From Acidithiobacillus ferruginosus (lineage in GTDB: Bacteria > Pseudomonadota > Gammaproteobacteria > Acidithiobacillales > Acidithiobacillaceae), in the NCBI RefSeq assembly GCF_018854495.1, contig NZ_JABBDR010000089.1, positions 1 to 33,298 on the forward strand: a stretch of 33,298 nucleotides of DNA, given 5' to 3'. Below the pieces are notes generated by a model. That model was not told where the DNA came from. It did no database searches and saw nothing but the letters and a program-made list of their open reading frames with translations. This document shows positions 14,528-22,837 of this stretch, one piece after another. Every line of letters begins with the position of its first letter. Position 1 is the stretch's first letter. Both the position numbers and the translations under genes were made by a program.

Positions 14528-15298
14528 TTATCTGGAGTCTGTGGTCAACAGTCTTCCCAATGTCTTGCCCGTATCCTGGTCGGTGACCAGATAGCGCGGG
14601 AGGGCCATCACATTGTCCGATGGCCCGGCAGGCGCCCTTACCATGGTGCAGGCGGCGATATATCCCGCCGCCACGGCGCTCTTGATGAGCTCCTCATTGT
14701 AGATCCCGAAGGGCCAGGCGAGCATGTCCACCTTGATCCCCAGTTCCTGATCCAGCTTCGCCCTGGACTTTTCCAATTGCATGGCCACGAACTTCTCGTA
14801 TGCCTGGGGGGAAAGACGTTTCTTTTCTATCTTGAAGTTCGGATGCCAGTAGGTGTGGGACTGGATATTCACGAGCCCGGAGTCATGCATGATTCGCAAC
14901 TCATCCCAGGTCAGGGCGTAAGACGCCCGAGATATGGCGGAGGGATAGATGAAGAGCGTCACCGGAATATGGTAGCGCTGCACCAGGGGAAACATGTCCG
15001 TGTACACCGACTGGTGCCCGTCATCCGCGGTGATCACCACGGAATGGGGAGGGGGAGGGGGTCCAACGCCACGAATATAGGCCACGACTTCCTTGAGCGG
15101 GACAATCCGGTAGCCATGGCTCCTCAGGTATTCAATCTGTGCCGCGAAGACCATCGTGCGAACGGTCATGGCATCGCGCACCACGGGACCAAAACGATGA
15201 TAGAGCAGGATGGGCACGACGCGCTCCGTCCCTGATCCCCAAGCCGGCACGGCGAAAAATATGGCGAGTAAAGACACCATTTGCCAAACAACACGCAT
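14528..15298 (-). CDS. Exported polysaccharide deacetylase (NodB/PgaB-like)
   Basis: From ATG 15298 the 256-residue product has a signal peptide ending VPAWG and a carbohydrate esterase 4 domain: VPILLYHRF, VVITADDGH with D92-D93, and the metal motif SHTYWH with H148 and H152. TADDG replaces the usual TFDDG. It would remove N- or O-acetyl groups from a polymer in the periplasm. A longer start (ATG 15364, behind AAGG) adds 22 residues before the signal and cannot be excluded. It is first gene of a three-gene operon. Confidence 0.85.
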   Translation of the reverse strand: MRVVWQMVSLLAIFFAVPAWGSGTERVVPILLYHRFGPVVRDAMTVRTMVFAAQIEYLRSHGYRIVPLKEVVAYIRGVGPPPPPHSVVITADDGHQSVYTDMFPLVQRYHIPVTLFIYPSAISRASYALTWDELRIMHDSGLVNIQSHTYWHPNFKIEKKRLSPQAYEKFVAMQLEKSRAKLDQELGIKVDMLAWPFGIYNEELIKSAVAAGYIAACTMVRAPAGPSDNVMALPRYLVTDQDTGKTLGRLLTTDSR

Positions 15299-15453
15299 GT
15301 CTGGCTTTTCCGTCCGCTGCGCCCTGCCGGCCTGGAGAAACCACCCCGAACTCCCAAGTTCCATGCGCTCGCCTTCAAAAATCGTCCGGGGCTGCTGCTG
15401 GATAGATACTAGCAGTTCCCCAGTCGGACGGGAACGCGGCTCCTTCCTGAAAA

Positions 15454-15783
15454 TTATCGACCGCGATCCGGTATCAATCCCGCGTATCTGTATAGGTCCG
15501 CCTGATATTCGTAATAATTGGCGAGTTCCGACGCACTGGTGATGCCTGCCTGAATAAGATTCTGCTCCGCCGTGATTAACTCCAAGATGTTCGCCAGCGT
15601 GACGAATAGCGCTATGACCGCGTAGACATGATGATGGACGGGCGAACCCAAGCGGATAGGACCGAGCCAGGATGCCCCGGAGCTTTGGATCGCATCTGGG
15701 CGAAATAATGTTTGATCGTCACGTGTTGGCATGCTGTTTTTCACGAATTTAGATTGCTCTTTTGTCATAGAGGGCCGTATCAT
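15454..15783 (-). pseudogene. Chimeric remnant: HlyD-family N-terminus joined to a TolC-family C-terminus
   Basis: The 109-codon frame starts like CvaA/HlyD-type membrane-fusion proteins: LFRPDAIQ, then WLGPIRLGSP and one membrane segment, HHHVYAVIALFVTLA. From about residue 66 it reads ILELITAEQNLIQAGI and YYEYQADLYRYAG, like the last helix of TolC-type outer-membrane efflux proteins. An in-frame deletion between the first and last genes of a type I secretion operon would produce this. No ABC exporter gene remains nearby. It may still be transcribed. Both matches are short. Confidence 0.45.
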
Positions 15784-15978
15784 AATATGATATTATGACA
15801 ACAATATAAAAAACACCATAATAACCAATCTTCTACCAATTGTTAACATTTATTTCTCCAAAGTTTACCAATAACTTGCCATGGCAACCTTCACGTATCT
15901 TCCGATGGTCACTTGTGGGAGATCAGAGCGTATATGGTAACCGTGTTATTCAACCGGCTTGACAGGCATGAAAATGGA

Positions 15979-16521
15979 TTACCGTTCTTTTGGAACGTCA
16001 CCATGATCATTCCTAAAAAGCAAATGACGTCGCAGCCGATATAGCAATAATAATGGACCAGTAACCGCTATTGAGGCACCCTCTGCGTTGTCAAAAACCA
16101 CTTGCCCGTATGTACACATCTTTAGCCCACTTTTTGCTTTTGGATGAAACACCCGGATCGTTCCTGTGGTTAATTCTTTTTCGTATAATCCAAGTTGTGC
16201 CAATACCGCATCCACATGGTCACCCCAATAAACCTTTGGCAATTCAGTACCAATTGTCATTTTAACCGGGAATGTCATGAATACAGCCACTGGAACATAT
16301 ACAAAAAGCACGAAAATTACCAAAACAAAAAGAACAGCAGAATATTGCGAAACAACTGCTAACAGCAAGTCATGGAGATGGCCAGTAACCACTTCTGTAA
16401 TAACAACTAACAAGAATAATCCACCTAACCCGGCTATTGGACAAGCGGCAGTTTTTAGTACGCTATAGATGCTATTGACGCTCCAAATCGGTTTGAGTCG
16501 AGATGTCTGCACTTTTTCCAT
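15979..16521 (-). CDS. Membrane protein of unknown function, about 180 residues
   Basis: ATG 16521 follows AAGGAG at good spacing; an upstream in-frame start at 16551 lacks a site. Two strong membrane spans are visible (AGLGGLFLLVVITEVVTGHL and AVLFVLVIFVLFVYVPVAVFM). A soluble part follows with KVYWGDHVDAVLAQLGLYEKEL and a basic C-terminus LLLLYRLRRHLLFRN. I recognise no family. The region is AT-rich compared with flanking blocks, suggesting horizontal origin. Confidence 0.6.
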   Translation of the reverse strand: MEKVQTSRLKPIWSVNSIYSVLKTAACPIAGLGGLFLLVVITEVVTGHLHDLLLAVVSQYSAVLFVLVIFVLFVYVPVAVFMTFPVKMTIGTELPKVYWGDHVDAVLAQLGLYEKELTTGTIRVFHPKAKSGLKMCTYGQVVFDNAEGASIAVTGPLLLLYRLRRHLLFRNDHGDVPKER

Positions 16522-16783
16522 ACTGCTCTCCTTGATTATAGGTGGCCGCACGGCAGTATATCGGCGGGTTGTTTAGCAAAATCCACCGGGGATTGTGAAA
16601 ATTTATCGGTTTTCCCAGACAACCAACAAAAACTAATTTTGGCAATGGTTTTCGGACTGTGCAACATGCACTATTTAATTATATATAATTTGAGTTAGCA
16701 CGTAGACTAGGGAGCAAACAGCAATAAACATAAGCTCCAAGTACCTCCAATTTACCCTCATTTTAAGTAGTGTGGCATCGCAG

Positions 16784-17044
16784 CTATTGACTTTTAAGGC
16801 TTTTGTAGAAAAAAAACGCGTCACATATAAGTGTCATTATTGAAGACGCGAAAAATGATAAATAAATAGTTGAATAATTATATATTTTTAAATACCTAGG
16901 GCTGTAAAGCATGCGCATAACTATGCTTGACAAAGACATAAATAATATAAATGGCAATAAATTAAAGAACCGATAATATCTCTTTCTTACCGCAATATAT
17001 GCGGAACCGTATATGGTATCTATTTGAATGCATGCCTTATCCAT
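16784..17044 (-). CDS. Small membrane protein of unknown function
   Basis: The 86-residue frame starts behind GGAGGA and encodes a protein with a basic, aromatic N-terminal half (VRKRYYRFFNLLPFILFMSLSS) and a second span (TIYLSFFASSIMTLICDAFFFY). It is AT-rich and rich in Tyr, Phe and Ser. Nothing identifies a family. The surrounding 232-base gaps on each side hold no other gene. Confidence 0.45.
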   Translation of the reverse strand: MDKACIQIDTIYGSAYIAVRKRYYRFFNLLPFILFMSLSSIVMRMLYSPRYLKIYNYSTIYLSFFASSIMTLICDAFFFYKSLKSQ

Positions 17045-17276
17045 GTGTCCTCCATTCCTGATCTAACACATTAATGATTAATGCGTGCTTATCCGGTTAT
17101 CTCCCAAAAAAACGCTCAGCGCACAACACCTCTGCTCGGGAAAACAGCGATTCAACACAGATAGTAACTGTGGGAACCAACCGTATAAGCACGCTGGCAA
17201 CTTCCAATTCCGAAAAATTCTTTTCCCAGCACCTATTACTCATCTCCAAGGGGAACATTGTCCCTTCTGATTGAAC

Positions 17277-17864
17277 TCAATAATCGTGGCGCAACAGTTT
17301 CCATACGCCAACACCTGACAAGGAGGCTATGGGTAGCGCCAGGAACAAGGACGCCAGGTAGAAAGCGTTCATCAGGAAACTGTTTCCAGGGCCCTTGGCC
17401 AGGAGGAATACCGAAACGATCAACACATAGGATTCCACCAAAAATATGACAACAGATAGAGAGTTCGGATAATAGGTAAAGTTGCAATCCCTTGAAAATG
17501 GATTCAGAAGCTTGAATGATATCCTCTTGTACGGCATGTATAAATTCAAAACGCTGCGAACAACGTTTACAATATTTACAATGTCAACGGGGAAATATAG
17601 ATACATTACAGGATGATTATACACGTATGAACCTACCGAAGACACATGAAGAAGCCACAAAATAATCATCGGAGTCAAAAAAGATATCGCTAATAATTTT
17701 TTAAGCCAGTAGCTATAAGATTCATCGAAGAGTGCCAGATCTTTTCTATCTACCGCGACGCAAAATGGTAGAATGAAGCTGTTATAGAAATAAATTTTAT
17801 TACCTCGTTCCAACAATATCCTCCAGTGATAAAGACCCTTCTTGAAAACATTTGTCTGATTCAT
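17277..17864 (-). CDS. Multi-span membrane protein of unknown function
   Basis: The 195-residue product has four or five predicted membrane spans (for example LLAISFLTPMIILWLLHVSS, SLSVVIFLVESYVLIVSVFLL and AFYLASLFLALPIASLSGVG). The N-terminus is soluble and contains VAVDRKDLALFDESYSYWLKK. The ribosome site is weak. It belongs to the same AT-rich block and strand as the two membrane proteins downstream of it, but shares no clear similarity with them. Confidence 0.55.
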   Translation of the reverse strand: MNQTNVFKKGLYHWRILLERGNKIYFYNSFILPFCVAVDRKDLALFDESYSYWLKKLLAISFLTPMIILWLLHVSSVGSYVYNHPVMYLYFPVDIVNIVNVVRSVLNLYMPYKRISFKLLNPFSRDCNFTYYPNSLSVVIFLVESYVLIVSVFLLAKGPGNSFLMNAFYLASLFLALPIASLSGVGVWKLLRHDY

Positions 17865-18339
17865 AATATCGGCCTACTAAAGCGAGTTTGCTTTGTCAAA
17901 TGATGCACGAAGCTATAAATGGGCAAGAGATATTCTTGCCCAAGGCGATAATGTGCAGAGCTAAAACGCGGGGCACTAACTAGGTTTCTAATCCCAAATA
18001 TTCAACCACGCAACTTGGTTGAACGCCGTTTGGAGTCCCGCTCCAGTCAATCCATAGGTTGCGCGTAGAATTCCGAAACCAAGGGCGCCCCTTTTGCATA
18101 ACAAAATATCGCAGAATGAAGGTGCCTACGCATCACCACTATACTGCCACATTATTAACAGTGGCATGTATACTTGGGAATCTATTTGCAGAGCAATCCA
18201 ACTGGGCACAGATGAAAGAAGGTAAGACATTATCTGATACGCGTCTTTATTAACCTTATCGCATTGCTCTTCCCACAATAAATATTATCAATCGGAGTGT
18301 TCAAATTCTGCTGGTACAGTGGGTAGTGCTTGTTTTCTT
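17865..18339. other. 475-base gap with two hairpins and no convincing gene
   Basis: Two perfect inverted repeats lie here: GGGCAAGA-GATAT-TCTTGCCC (17921-17941) and TTCAACCA-N7-TGGTTGAA (18001-18023). Neither is followed by a T tract. A short frame from ATG 18116 (45 codons, hydrophobic segment, no ribosome site) is doubtful. The stretch may hold the promoter of the membrane-protein genes, but no hexamer pair stands out. Confidence 0.4.
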
Positions 18340-20206
18340 TCAAGATGTAGCCTTCACTGCAAATCCCTCCTGCTCCAAAGCCGCCGCTTCACTGACCAGC
18401 TTGTACAGATCGGGATAAGCCCCAGGGGTATACACCATATGATCCAGATGCATGGAACTGGTCACTTCCAGCTTGTCCGGGGCCAGCAGGTGTATTTTTT
18501 CATCGAAAATACCCGCACTGTTTTTGACCTGATGGTCTGCATCTTTGGCGGCCCAGACGTAGCCTTTGGGCAAATCCAGGGTGCTGCTCCACCGTGCATG
18601 GCCATAGGGCATGAAAACGGGGTAGTGCACCGTGGCACTGGTGAGGCGCGCGGTCAGATTACGCAGAGAGGCTGTGTTCAGTCCGTAGTGCAGATGAATC
18701 CGGCTGGCCGCCGTCAACGGCACGCCCGGTGCGGTTTTCCAAGTGGACTGCAGGATAAAAGGGTCACTCAGGGTATGGGTAGGTGATGTCTTCAGATGGA
18801 CGCTTTGCGTCATTAGCCCAGACTGCGCCATCACATGATGGAGCACCGCGCCATACTCGCTCATCGGAATCCGCGCCAGCAGATCTTTCCAGAACCAGGC
18901 TTCGTATCCGGTTAAATGAAGGGTTTCCTGGGCTTTCAGGCTGCCGTCTTTGGCAATGGATACCGTCTCCATGCCGGTCATGCCGCTGGCCTCCGGTGCA
19001 TCCCCCGGCGTTCTGGCGATTTCAGAATGAGCGCCGACGAAAATCACCGGATGATTGGCGTCGGGGAGCGGTATGGTGCCCGCTGGTGCGTACCCGGAGG
19101 TCGCATCCAGATAAAGATGATAAGCGGGTACATGCACGATGACATGGTTGATCTGCTGCAGGCTGGCCACGTTCTGCCATTCAAAATCATTGCCTGCACC
19201 TAACAGTACCGGTTGGGCGGCGATGCCTTTGGCGTGCAGCAAGGCAACCAGGAGTGCGGCGGCGGCTTTGCAGTCGCCGTAGTGCTGGCTGAGGGTTTTG
19301 GCCGCCGGATATGGCTTGTAACCACTCAACCCGGTTTCAACACCCACCCAACGGATGTGATGCACGGTCCAGTCATAGAGGGTCTGCACGGCGGCCTCAC
19401 CGGTCTTTCCTTCGGTGATCTTATCTGCCAGTGCTTTGATCTCCGGGGTCACCGCTTCAGCAGGCTCGGCATATTTCCAGTAAGCATCGCCGACTGCCTG
19501 CCAGTTCGGGAAGGTGCTCAGGATGAAGGTCGGGCTAACCTGATGAAAATCCACCGCATTGATTTGAATGGGTTGCGCGGTGGGTTGATGCAAGGTCGCG
19601 GTAATGGTTTGCACCCCGTCGGCGACCTTGCGGGTGACCACATAGCCGTTGCTCCCCGCCCAGTGCAGGGCCATCGCGGTCGGCGCGTGGACGATGATTT
19701 GCATGTTATCGGCCTGCAAAAAATACGGTACGGCATGGGAAAGGGAGATGGCATTCGGAAAATAAGGTTTCAGAAAATCGATTTTCCAGTCCGCCACGAG
19801 TTCATCACCCACGGCCACATGAGGAAAGACCACTGTGGTGGTCTTGGCGTCACTGAACTCCGGGGCATTTTGCGCAACCGGCAATGTACGCGTGAATATC
19901 TTCTTCTCAGGCACCGGATATCGTTTCCCCGATGGGCTCAGGGTGTAGGCGTCGACGACGGTCACATGCTCCATTTTGGCAGAGAACTGCTTTTGCACCT
20001 GTCCGTACTTCTGTACCCCATAGTGGCTGAGCGGGACGACGACCTCATGAATGGTGCCGGTGTAGGTCCCGTTGTGGTGGAGGTCGTATACGGCGTCGTA
20101 GGCGAGGATTTTAATCGGCAGCCCTTCGCTGGCGGCCTGGGGCCAATGGGGTACAGAAAAATAGCGCCAAGGCTGCTTGCAGGGCGATTGCGTTAGAGCG
20201 TTGCAT
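18340..20206 (-). pseudogene. Exported DUF3857/transglutaminase-like protein, one-base frameshift after the signal peptide
   Basis: The start ATG 20206 follows AAGGAA and encodes a signal peptide (MQRSNAIALQAALALFFCT), but that frame stops at 20111. The mature protein continues in the next frame with SEGLPIKILAYDAVYDLHH, the DUF3857 opening, without a stop to 18340 (about 620 residues in all). Removing one C from the run at 20139-20142 (GGGG on the plus strand) rejoins the frames and creates a normal AQA cleavage site. The transglutaminase-like core has LSQHYGDCKAAAALLVALL (Cys) and later NHVIVHV and YLDATSGYAP (His, Asp). Function of this periplasmic family is unclear. It could be a sequencing error, a young pseudogene or a slippage site. 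Confidence 0.75.
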
Positions 20207-20472
20207 TGCGGTTCCTTCTTTATTTCTTTCCGTATAGCTGGTCGTTGCCAGCAGGCTGTTTAACATCCCCTTACTGCAGGAGATTATATCAGGGCAGTGT
20301 TGCACTTTTATGAATCTCAGGTGACAGAAACATGACAATGTGCATCCATTCACTCGGGTCATCCGGGATTGGATGCCGGACAGCATAATGGGAGACAGAA
20401 TGTTTCCTTTTTCGGCTATCTATCCCTGCGGGAGACCGGGAGAGAAGCGCTGGTTTTGCTGAGGTCTTAAGG
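20207..20472. other. Gap between the transglutaminase gene and IS debris
   Basis: No supported gene lies in this stretch. It should contain the promoter of the leftward transglutaminase-like gene. The frames present on both strands lack family features. Confidence 0.3.
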
Positions 20473-20640
20473 TGCGTATTCCGGTCGCATTCGGCCACCC
20501 CTGGGCAGGGGGACCCTGGGTAGTTTTGTTCATCATGACCTCTTTTGCTGAGCGAGGAGATTTTCGTGAAGCGACTGTCCAAGCGCAAGATTCGTGAAAT
20601 ATTGCGCTTGAAGTATGAAGTCTGGCTGGGGCGCCAAGAC
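20473..20640 (+). mobile_element. 5' fragment of an IS21-family element (copy 1)
   Basis: The fragment begins with TGCGTATTCCGG, the type of terminus seen at both ends of the IS21 element at 21501-23690. It continues into the start of an istA gene. The rest of the element is missing; similarity ends near 20640. This istA start differs from that of copy 2, so it comes from a different IS21 element. Confidence 0.6.
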
Positions 20641-20733
20641 CTGATCATGGCGGGAATGGCCGTACCGGCTACGGATCCGCGCACGGGGGAGACCCCGCCG
20701 GGGTCGAGATTTTTGTGCCGTCCTACAAGTTAA
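20566..20733 (+). pseudogene. istA: Truncated istA N-terminus
   Basis: GTG 20566 lies behind AGGAG and encodes VKRLSKRKIREILRLKYE, the typical IstA opening before its helix-turn-helix. After about residue 22 the similarity is lost and the frame runs through unrelated sequence to a stop. Confidence 0.6.
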
Positions 20734-20890
20734 CAAAGACGGACAGAACGTCTCGGAGACTCCCAACAGCCGCCTGATCTACGCCACGTCCGGCCCCAAG
20801 GCTGGGGAGACCCTGCAGACGACGAACTTCTTCAAGGCGCGGGGCCGCTACTGCTACCCCCTGATGGTGACCTTTGTGAAGTACTTATGA
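20702..20890 (+). pseudogene. C-terminal fragment of an unidentified protein
   Basis: A frame without an own start reads FCAVLQVNKDGQNVSETPNS, then YATSGPKAGETLQTTNFFKA, and ends PLMVTFVKYL. The composition looks like a real protein end rather than a shadow frame. It abuts the truncated istA. I do not recognise the family. Confidence 0.35.
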
Positions 20891-20960
20891 CCGGGCCCTT
20901 CAGTCGCGCCAGTTTGTCAACGATGCTGAGGTCTGGAGGCATCGCCAAAATACCGATAAC

Positions 20961-20989
20961 TGCCCACGATGGGGTGCCGCCCATCATGG
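20961..20989 (+). repeat. IS21 end-like repeats
   Basis: TGCCCACGAT and GCCCATCATGG resemble the multiple terminal repeats (TGCCCACGATC, GCCCATGATC) of the complete-length IS21 element 0.5 kb downstream. This is probably the worn right end of copy 1 or of a related element. Confidence 0.4.
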
Positions 20990-21047
20990 TTATGACCTCA
21001 ATGGTTTATCAAATACACAAGACTTTACGATTTTAGAGTCAGGTGAT

Positions 21048-21275
21048 CTAACCACCCATACACAAGATATTGCGATTTTTAAAACAGAATCGCTGTGCGT
21101 GTTTTCGGGGTCGTACACAACAAATTACGAATACCAAAAATAAGTTAGCCAGCAGGCCAGATGGTGCGGCTAGGGCCTCGCGGGTCAGGCGGCTGCGCTC
21201 TTCCTCCTGATCGATCCAGGCCGCCAGCGCCTGTTTCATGATCCAGCCACGCGAACGCTCCAGGCGTGCGGCCAT
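21048..21275 (-). pseudogene. Truncated ribbon-helix-helix (CopG-type) antitoxin
   Basis: Residues 1-37 read AARLERSRGWIMKQALAAW and then IDQEEERSRLTREALA, the second half of a CopG/RHH antitoxin of the RelE or ParE partner type. The N-terminal beta strand that binds DNA is missing, and the expected C-terminus is replaced after ALA by unrelated sequence. No partner toxin remains next to it. Confidence 0.5.
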
Positions 21276-21278
21276 CCT

Positions 21279-21467
21279 CTATGAAATTCGCGTGATTGAT
21301 TGTGTCGTACCCATTCGGCGCGCGACTCCCGCCTGAGAAAGACCGGCTTTGATCCGGGCCTGAATCTGCTTAGGCGTTTTCTGCGTCTTTTTGACGAAAA
21401 CATGCAAAATCACAACGCGTTTCCCGGATGCGGCGACGCATATCGCTCTGGGGGAAGGAAAGGCCAT
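21279..21467 (-). pseudogene. Fused remnant of a HigB-type toxin and its HTH antitoxin
   Basis: The 62-codon frame contains GKRVVILHVFVKKTQKTPKQ, the C-terminal core of Gp49/HigB-family toxins. It passes directly into IQARIKAGLSQAGVARRMGT, then TQS: the helix-turn-helix of a HigA-type antitoxin. The end of the toxin gene and the first half of the antitoxin gene have been removed, fusing the pieces in frame. It is probably inactive. Confidence 0.55.
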
Positions 21468-21500
21468 TGCCGGGCGGCTTTGTCAATACTACTCCCCTTT

Positions 21501-21525
21501 TGCGTATTTCACGCCATCGTGGGCA
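21501..21525 (+). repeat. IS21 left terminal inverted repeat
   Basis: It matches the complement of 23666-23690 with a few substitutions and one indel (TGCGYATT at the tip, ATCGTGGGCA inside). Confidence 0.7.
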
Positions 21526-21679
21526 CTTTTAGCCGATTTGTGAAATCGGTGCCCACGATCGTGAAACAGGCGCCCATGATCGTGAAATGGTAAGGTCAGC
21601 TTCCCCTTTTTCAGCGTAGATATTCTGGTCATTCATTGGCTTAGCTTGCATTCTCGAATCTTTTTACAGGAGGTTCGTG

Positions 21680-22820
21680 ATGCCCACACCAGGAATGACT
21701 ATGAAAGCGATACAAGAAGTACTGCGTTTACATGCCGCAGGCCTGAGCCAGCGGCAAATTGCCCGCGCATGCGGGCTATCCAAAGGTGCTGTTGGCAAGT
21801 ATTTACAACGCGCCATGGAGGCTCAGGTCGTCTGGCCCTTGCCGGAGGGCATGGAAGTTCTGGCGTTACAGAGGTTGCTGCAGCCTGCGCGGTTACCGGT
21901 CGATACAGGCCTTGTCACCCCCAATTTCGCCATGATCCATGTGGAAATGCGGCGCAAGGGCATGACCATGCAGTTGCTGTGGGAAGAGTATGTTGCCGGG
22001 CACGAAGGCCAGAAGGCATATCATTACACCCGGTTTTGTACGCTGTATCGGGCATGGAATGACCGTCTCAAGCGCAGCATGCGCCAGAACCACGTGGCCG
22101 GTGAGAAGCTCTTCATCGATTATGCCGGGCCGACGGTCCCGGTGGTGGATCCCGGCACGGGAGAGATCCGCACCGCCCAGATCTTTGTAGCCGTTCTGGG
22201 GGCTTCCAGCTATACCTACTGCGAAGCCACCTGGAGCCAGAACCTCAGTGACTTCCTGGGCGCCCATGTGCGGGCTCTGCGCTACCTGGGCGGGGTTCCC
22301 GTCCTGCTGGTCCCCGACAACCTCAAGGCGGCCGTCACCAAGACCTCCCGATACGAACCCGAGATCAACCGCAGTTGTCAGGATCTGGCCACCCATTACG
22401 GGTCCGTAGTGCTTCCGACACGCCCCTATAAACCCAAAGACAAGGCGAAGGTCGAGGTCGGCGTGCAAGTGGTGGAGCGCTGGATTCTGGCGCATCTACG
22501 CCTCTTCCAGTTCTTCTCGCTGATGGATCTCAACAGGGAGATCCGCCGCCTGCTGGAGGATCTGAATCAGCGCCCCTTCAAGCAGCTACCCGGCAGCCGT
22601 AAAAGCACCTTCGAGGCTTTGGATAGACCCGCCCTAAAACCCCTGCCGGCGCAGGATTATGTCTTTGCCGTCTGGAAAACCGCCAAGGTCAGCATCGACT
22701 ACCACCAACAGCGTCAAATCCATCCTGCAACAGGGACTGGACCAGATACCGGAGACACCTCAAAAGGCGGCTCCACTGCCCGCTCACGACAATATCCGCG
22801 GACCCCGCTACTACCATTGA
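21680..22820 (+). pseudogene. istA: istA transposase of the IS21 element, internally deleted
   Basis: ATG 21680 follows AGGAGGT. The N-terminal HTH (LSQRQIARACGLSKGAVGKYL) and the DDE integrase core are intact: LFIDYAG (Asp), VLLVPDN (Asp) and PYKPKDKAKVEVGVQVVERW (Glu). After KVSIDYH, near 22707, the sequence jumps to the normal C-terminus SVKSILQQGLDQIP ... NIRGPRYYH in another frame, stopping at 22820. About 150 residues of the usual IstA C-terminal region are missing. Because of the frame change the reading frame now runs on without a stop into istB, giving a 639-codon fused ORF (21677-23596). Confidence 0.8.
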
Positions 22821-22837
22821 ACAGGAAGAAAAATCGC

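Noticed and set aside
18116..18253. Short frame with a hydrophobic N-terminus (MKVPTHHHYTATLLTVACIL)
   Set aside because: No ribosome site, only 45 codons and no recognisable family; a weak candidate for a small secreted peptide but not supported.
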